Assembly (NCBI GenBank): GCA_964646425.1
Contig: CAZYEI010000022.1
Span: forward strand, 1 to 24,134
Source: CAZYEI01 sp964646425
Lineage (GTDB): Bacteria; Bacillota_I; Bacilli_A; RFN20; JAISJY01
Length of the DNA: 24,134 bases
Reading direction: 5' to 3'
Shown: positions 21,308-24,134 of the stretch, piece after piece
How positions within the stretch are numbered: position 1 is the stretch's first letter
How the letters are laid out: each line of letters opens with the position of its first letter
Program-made: the position numbers and the translations under genes
Notes under the pieces: model-generated
Told to the model about the DNA's origin: nothing
Seen by the model: only the letters and a program-made list of their open reading frames with translations
Database searches by the model: none

Positions 21308-22309
21308 TTATTTTGTTGTATCCCTTTCTACATATTCACCTGCTAATGTAAATTCTTTATTCACTAGTTCACCTGCTAGCAATTTTGTTAACATTCTTGC
21401 AGCAACAGATCCTACCTCATACATATCAACATTAAAGCTTGATACTTGAGGTCTTGCCATTTGACTATATTTTGTACCAATGATTCCTAAAATATCAAAT
21501 TTTTCAGGCACTTTAATTCCTAAATCATATGCAGCATTACTTATAGAAACTGCTAATGAATCTCTTGGAGCAATATAGACCTTATGGAAATCATTCTTCT
21601 TAAATGCCTCTTTAAATTGTTCATATGTGCCAGAAGATGAATCATCTATATATATATAATTGTTAAATTCTTTACCATATTCTCTAAAAACATCAACAAT
21701 TACATCTTTCATATTATTCAAGAAATACATAGATTCACTTTTATATTGCAAAAATGCAATATCTTCAATTCCTTTATCTAAATATCCTTTAATAACCATT
21801 CTAAAATTAGTCTTATAATCAATATTTACACTACCAATTTTTTCAGCAGTATGAGTTGAACCAATAATAATTGTTGGAACATTATAACTAACTAAACGTG
21901 CAATATCATCATCTTTCAATTGATTTCCTAACAATATTGCTCCATCACACCTTGATGTAATAATATTATCAACAATTGAAGCTGAGTCAGCATTATTATC
22001 TAATGTAAACACACTTGTACGATAGCCATAAATTCTTCCAACATCAATCATTCCTGAAAGCATATTTGATATATAAACATAATTTGCAGCAGGTAATAAA
22101 ATCGCAATATTTGTTGTTTTACTTGTTGCTAATCCTTGAGCTAAACTACTAGGTTTATATCCCAAACGTGCAATTGCTTCTTCAACTTTTTTCTTTGTTG
22201 ATTCAGTTACATTCCCCCGATTATTAATAACACGAGAAACCGTTGCTAATGAAACATTAGCAGTTTTAGCTACCTCATAAATAGTTACACGATCTTTAAT
22301 ATTAAACAT
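21308..22309 (-). CDS. ccpA: LacI-family regulator, probable catabolite control protein A
   Basis: 333 residues, the CcpA length. N-terminal LacI helix-turn-helix VTIYEVAKTANVSLATVSRV (8-27), hinge helix SSLAQGLATSKT with the minor-groove Leu (about 54-65), then a periplasmic-binding-like core. CcpA binds cre sites with HPr-Ser-P to control sugar and carbon genes. Support for CcpA: the conserved DNA-binding head, the segment ARPQVSSFNVDMYEVG near the C-terminus (CcpA has VRPQLSTVVQPTYDIG), and the gene order murC-YtxH-ccpA-tyrS-rpsD as around B. subtilis ccpA. The core is rather diverged, so another LacI regulator is possible. The ATG follows AAAGGGGGGATT. Confidence 0.75.
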   Translation of the reverse strand: MFNIKDRVTIYEVAKTANVSLATVSRVINNRGNVTESTKKKVEEAIARLGYKPSSLAQGLATSKTTNIAILLPAANYVYISNMLSGMIDVGRIYGYRTSVFTLDNNADSASIVDNIITSRCDGAILLGNQLKDDDIARLVSYNVPTIIIGSTHTAEKIGSVNIDYKTNFRMVIKGYLDKGIEDIAFLQYKSESMYFLNNMKDVIVDVFREYGKEFNNYIYIDDSSSGTYEQFKEAFKKNDFHKVYIAPRDSLAVSISNAAYDLGIKVPEKFDILGIIGTKYSQMARPQVSSFNVDMYEVGSVAARMLTKLLAGELVNKEFTLAGEYVERDTTK

Positions 22310-22325
22310 ATATAATCCCCCCTTT

Positions 22326-22347
22326 TATTAATAGACGATATTAATAG
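22326..22347. repeat. Direct repeat TATTAATAG upstream of the CcpA-like gene
   Basis: Two exact copies of TATTAATAG (22326-22334, 22339-22347), 13 bases apart, 17 bases before the LacI/CcpA-like start. Could be a regulator site; function not established. Confidence 0.4.
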
Positions 22348-22371
22348 GTATTCCTTATAAATTCTTTTTAC

Positions 22372-22710
22372 TTAATCATCGCAATTGCAATTACAGCAAA
22401 ACGAATTATCATCTTTAACTTGTTTAAATAAATCCTTGACTTGTTTTTTATCGCTAATCATATCTTCAGATAAATTTTCAATTTTTCCTAGCCAAGTTTT
22501 TAATTGATTTACTGTTTGTTGTTTCCATTGTTCAAAATCAAAACTTTGAACTTTGGAGTTCAAACATCCCATTTTCTTTTTTGCTTCTTTTTCTAAATTT
22601 TTAGTTACTTTTTTACATGACATTTCATTGTTTTCCATTGTCATCTCAATTGATTTTAAAACAACCATGCCAGATAACATTCCAACAACAAAATACTTTA
22701 TATTTTTCAC
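22372..22710 (-). CDS. Short YtxH-like membrane-anchored protein with Cys-rich tail
   Basis: 112 residues, weakly YtxH-like by position (between murC and ccpA, as in Bacillus) and layout: an N-terminal hydrophobic helix with Gly (KYFVVGMLSGMVVLKS, 5-20), then a helical, charged region. It ends with CCNCNCDD (105-112), a possible metal-binding cluster. The frame is open to an ATG at 22743, but a strong promoter (22748-22776) places the transcript start near 22741, so that ATG is excluded. AAAGGA at 22720-22725 touches an ATG at 22719 and sits 9 bases from a GTG at 22710, which is preferred. Function unknown. Confidence 0.65.
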   Translation of the reverse strand: MKNIKYFVVGMLSGMVVLKSIEMTMENNEMSCKKVTKNLEKEAKKKMGCLNSKVQSFDFEQWKQQTVNQLKTWLGKIENLSEDMISDKKQVKDLFKQVKDDNSFCCNCNCDD

Positions 22711-22747
22711 AATTTTCATTCCTTTCAAACGAAAATTGCCCATTTAA

Positions 22748-22776
22748 ATTTTACCAACTATTAAGTGCATTGTCAA
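22748..22776 (-). promoter_or_regulatory. Promoter of the YtxH-like gene (and possibly ccpA-tyrS)
   Basis: Minus-strand TTGACA (22771-22776), a 17-base spacer and an extended -10 TGGTAAAAT (TAAAAT at 22748-22753). It begins just after the murC stop. Confidence 0.7.
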
Positions 22777-22779
22777 ACT

Positions 22780-24078
22780 TTATAACCTTATTTTTTCAAC
22801 TTTTTTCAAGATAGGATTTATGTCTTTTGATGACATTAATAAAAAAACATAATATTCTTCGTTATTAAAATCTTTTATCTCAATATCTTTAAAATATTTA
22901 ATTTTCGCTTGATTTTCATCAACAATATTTTTAATACTAATATCATCATCAATATCTTTAATTGAAGTTAAAGGAAAATCAGCTACATATGCTAAATCTG
23001 CTAATAAAAGACTTTGGGCAATTTCTTTATAAAACTGTTTGACACGGGAATACCTATCAGGTTTATAGATTGCTACAATCTTCCTATTTTTATATTTGTT
23101 ATGACAAAGTTCAATCATTACTTTCATTTGATTCGGATGATGCGCATAATCTATCACATAAATATCGTCATTTATAATTATTTCCTGATTTCGTTTTTTC
23201 ACGCCACCAAAATTTGGAATTGATTTTACTACACTATATAAATCAAAATTATTAATATAAGCAAAGCCCAATAAAACCACACACATTTCAACCATAAAAT
23301 TAGCAAAAAATTTTGTATCAACATGAATTATAAATGTTTTATATGCATAAAAATCAAAACTATATCCTATATCAGTTAAAATAATATTTTGAGCATAAAA
23401 TGTTGAAGTTGAACAGCAGCCAAAAGTATAAATATTCATATTATCAAAATATTTGGCATACTTTTCATGCACATATATATTATCACTTGCGTTATCTATA
23501 AATTTTTTAAATGAATTTATATACTCATCAGTATTTTTAAAAAAATCATTATGATCGTAATCAATATTCAATAATATAATATCATTAGGAAAATAGGCAT
23601 GAAAGTGATTTTTATACTCACAAGCTTCAAAAACAAAATATTCTCTTTTCGTTTCAACATTCGCAGTTCCATCTCCAACTAACGAAGACACTGTTTTTTG
23701 CAGATTTAAGCATGATTGCATTAATTTTGTCATTGTAGTCTTACCATGACTCCCACAAATTGCAACGCTATTTCGATAACTTTCTTGTATTAAATTTAAA
23801 AAATCGTTGTATTCATATATAGGAATTAATTCTTTTTTAGCATATTCCAATATTTTCAAATCTTTATTAATAAACGAATGTCCAACAATAATTACATCAA
23901 CATAATCTAAAATAGTTCTTTCAAGAGAAAAAATCTCAATTTGATTTTCTCTTAATTCATCTTCAGTATAAACATAACTTTCAATGTCAGATCCACATAC
24001 TTCATATCCACTTTTTTTTAAATATAATGCAAGAGCAGACATTCCTGACCCTTTAATACCGACAAGATAGTATTTCAT
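22780..24078 (-). CDS. murC: UDP-N-acetylmuramate--L-alanine ligase
   Basis: Cytosolic Mur ligase of 432 residues (same length as B. subtilis MurC). It adds L-Ala to UDP-MurNAc using ATP, the first amino acid of the peptidoglycan stem. Seen: the UDP-binding loop GIKGSGMSALAL (8-19), the ATP loop GSHGKTT (109-115), FEACEYKNHF (150-159), NIDYDHNDFF (171-180), and FGGVKKRNQE with DYAHHPNQM in the C-terminal domain. The organism therefore makes peptidoglycan. There is no good ribosome site: only GGTGAT about 10 bases ahead, inside a large hairpin (24087-24134), so translation or transcription may be limited by that structure. Last gene before the window edge. Confidence 0.95.
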   Translation of the reverse strand: MKYYLVGIKGSGMSALALYLKKSGYEVCGSDIESYVYTEDELRENQIEIFSLERTILDYVDVIIVGHSFINKDLKILEYAKKELIPIYEYNDFLNLIQESYRNSVAICGSHGKTTMTKLMQSCLNLQKTVSSLVGDGTANVETKREYFVFEACEYKNHFHAYFPNDIILLNIDYDHNDFFKNTDEYINSFKKFIDNASDNIYVHEKYAKYFDNMNIYTFGCCSTSTFYAQNIILTDIGYSFDFYAYKTFIIHVDTKFFANFMVEMCVVLLGFAYINNFDLYSVVKSIPNFGGVKKRNQEIIINDDIYVIDYAHHPNQMKVMIELCHNKYKNRKIVAIYKPDRYSRVKQFYKEIAQSLLLADLAYVADFPLTSIKDIDDDISIKNIVDENQAKIKYFKDIEIKDFNNEEYYVFLLMSSKDINPILKKVEKIRL

Positions 24079-24081
24079 TAT

Positions 24082-24134
24082 AAAAAATCACCACTACATT
24101 ATATGAATAATATTTCATATTATGTAATAGTGAT
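24082..24134 (-). terminator. Large hairpin with T run directly before murC
   Basis: On the minus strand 24134-24114 pairs with 24107-24087: 20 of 21 positions pair (two G.U, one A.A) around a 6-base loop, followed by six T and then ATAATG. Both G.U positions become C-A mismatches on the plus strand, so the fold belongs to minus-strand RNA. It could be a terminator of the gene upstream or an attenuator of murC; it reaches the window edge. Confidence 0.7.

Noticed and set aside
22711..22743. Longer start (ATG 22743) for the YtxH-like protein
   Set aside because: It lies at the predicted transcription start and lacks a ribosome site.
1..24134. CRISPR arrays, insertion sequences, phage or plasmid genes
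   Set aside because: No regularly spaced repeats, transposase or integrase motifs, or attachment-site duplications were found on reading both strands.

Overview
The window is very AT-rich chromosomal DNA from a low-GC Gram-positive bacterium (Bacillota, Bacilli/Erysipelotrichia-like, plausibly a gut commensal). Reasons: strong AGGAGG-type ribosome sites, TTGACA-17-TATAAT promoters, UGA used as a stop (several genes end in TGA), a cell-wall gene (murC), a bile-salt-hydrolase-family enzyme, and a gene order murC - YtxH-like - ccpA-like - tyrS - rpsD that recalls the B. subtilis ytxG/ccpA/tyrS/rpsD neighbourhood. The species cannot be named from the sequence.

Layout. 1-2284 (minus): 5' part of an M18 aminopeptidase, a small membrane protein with a SHOCT-like tail, and a DegV lipid-binding protein. 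2456-3806 (plus): a MarR regulator and a TauE/SafE exporter in one operon with a likely auto-operator. 3927-4110 (minus): a stand-alone tRNA-His with promoter and terminator. 4140-6389 (plus): a CDF metal exporter and a choloylglycine-hydrolase family enzyme. 6451-8836 (minus): an orphan lipoprotein and a GNAT acetyltransferase. 8976-11825 (minus): acpP, a YdiF-like ABC-F ATPase, a YqeY protein and tRNA-Trp.

11829-19091 (minus) is the most unusual part. It is one compact nine-gene transcription unit with its own promoter and terminator. It encodes a membrane protein with degenerate GGDEF and EAL domains, a degenerate prolyl-tRNA-synthetase-like protein, a secreted cysteine-paired protein, a single-pass membrane protein, a TadA/CpaF-type ATPase, TadB- and TadC-like membrane proteins, a pilin-like protein, and a 50-residue Flp-like peptide that is easily missed. 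My inference is a minimal Tad-like pilus or secretion machine carrying two apparently dead enzyme paralogues that may act as sensors or regulators. The ProRS-like gene in this setting is the best candidate for something undescribed.

19113-24134: rpsD (plus) with a structured leader, then on the minus strand murC, a short YtxH-like protein, a CcpA-like LacI regulator and tyrS. A 21-pair hairpin lies directly in front of murC at the window edge. I saw no insertion sequence, CRISPR array, phage gene or origin.
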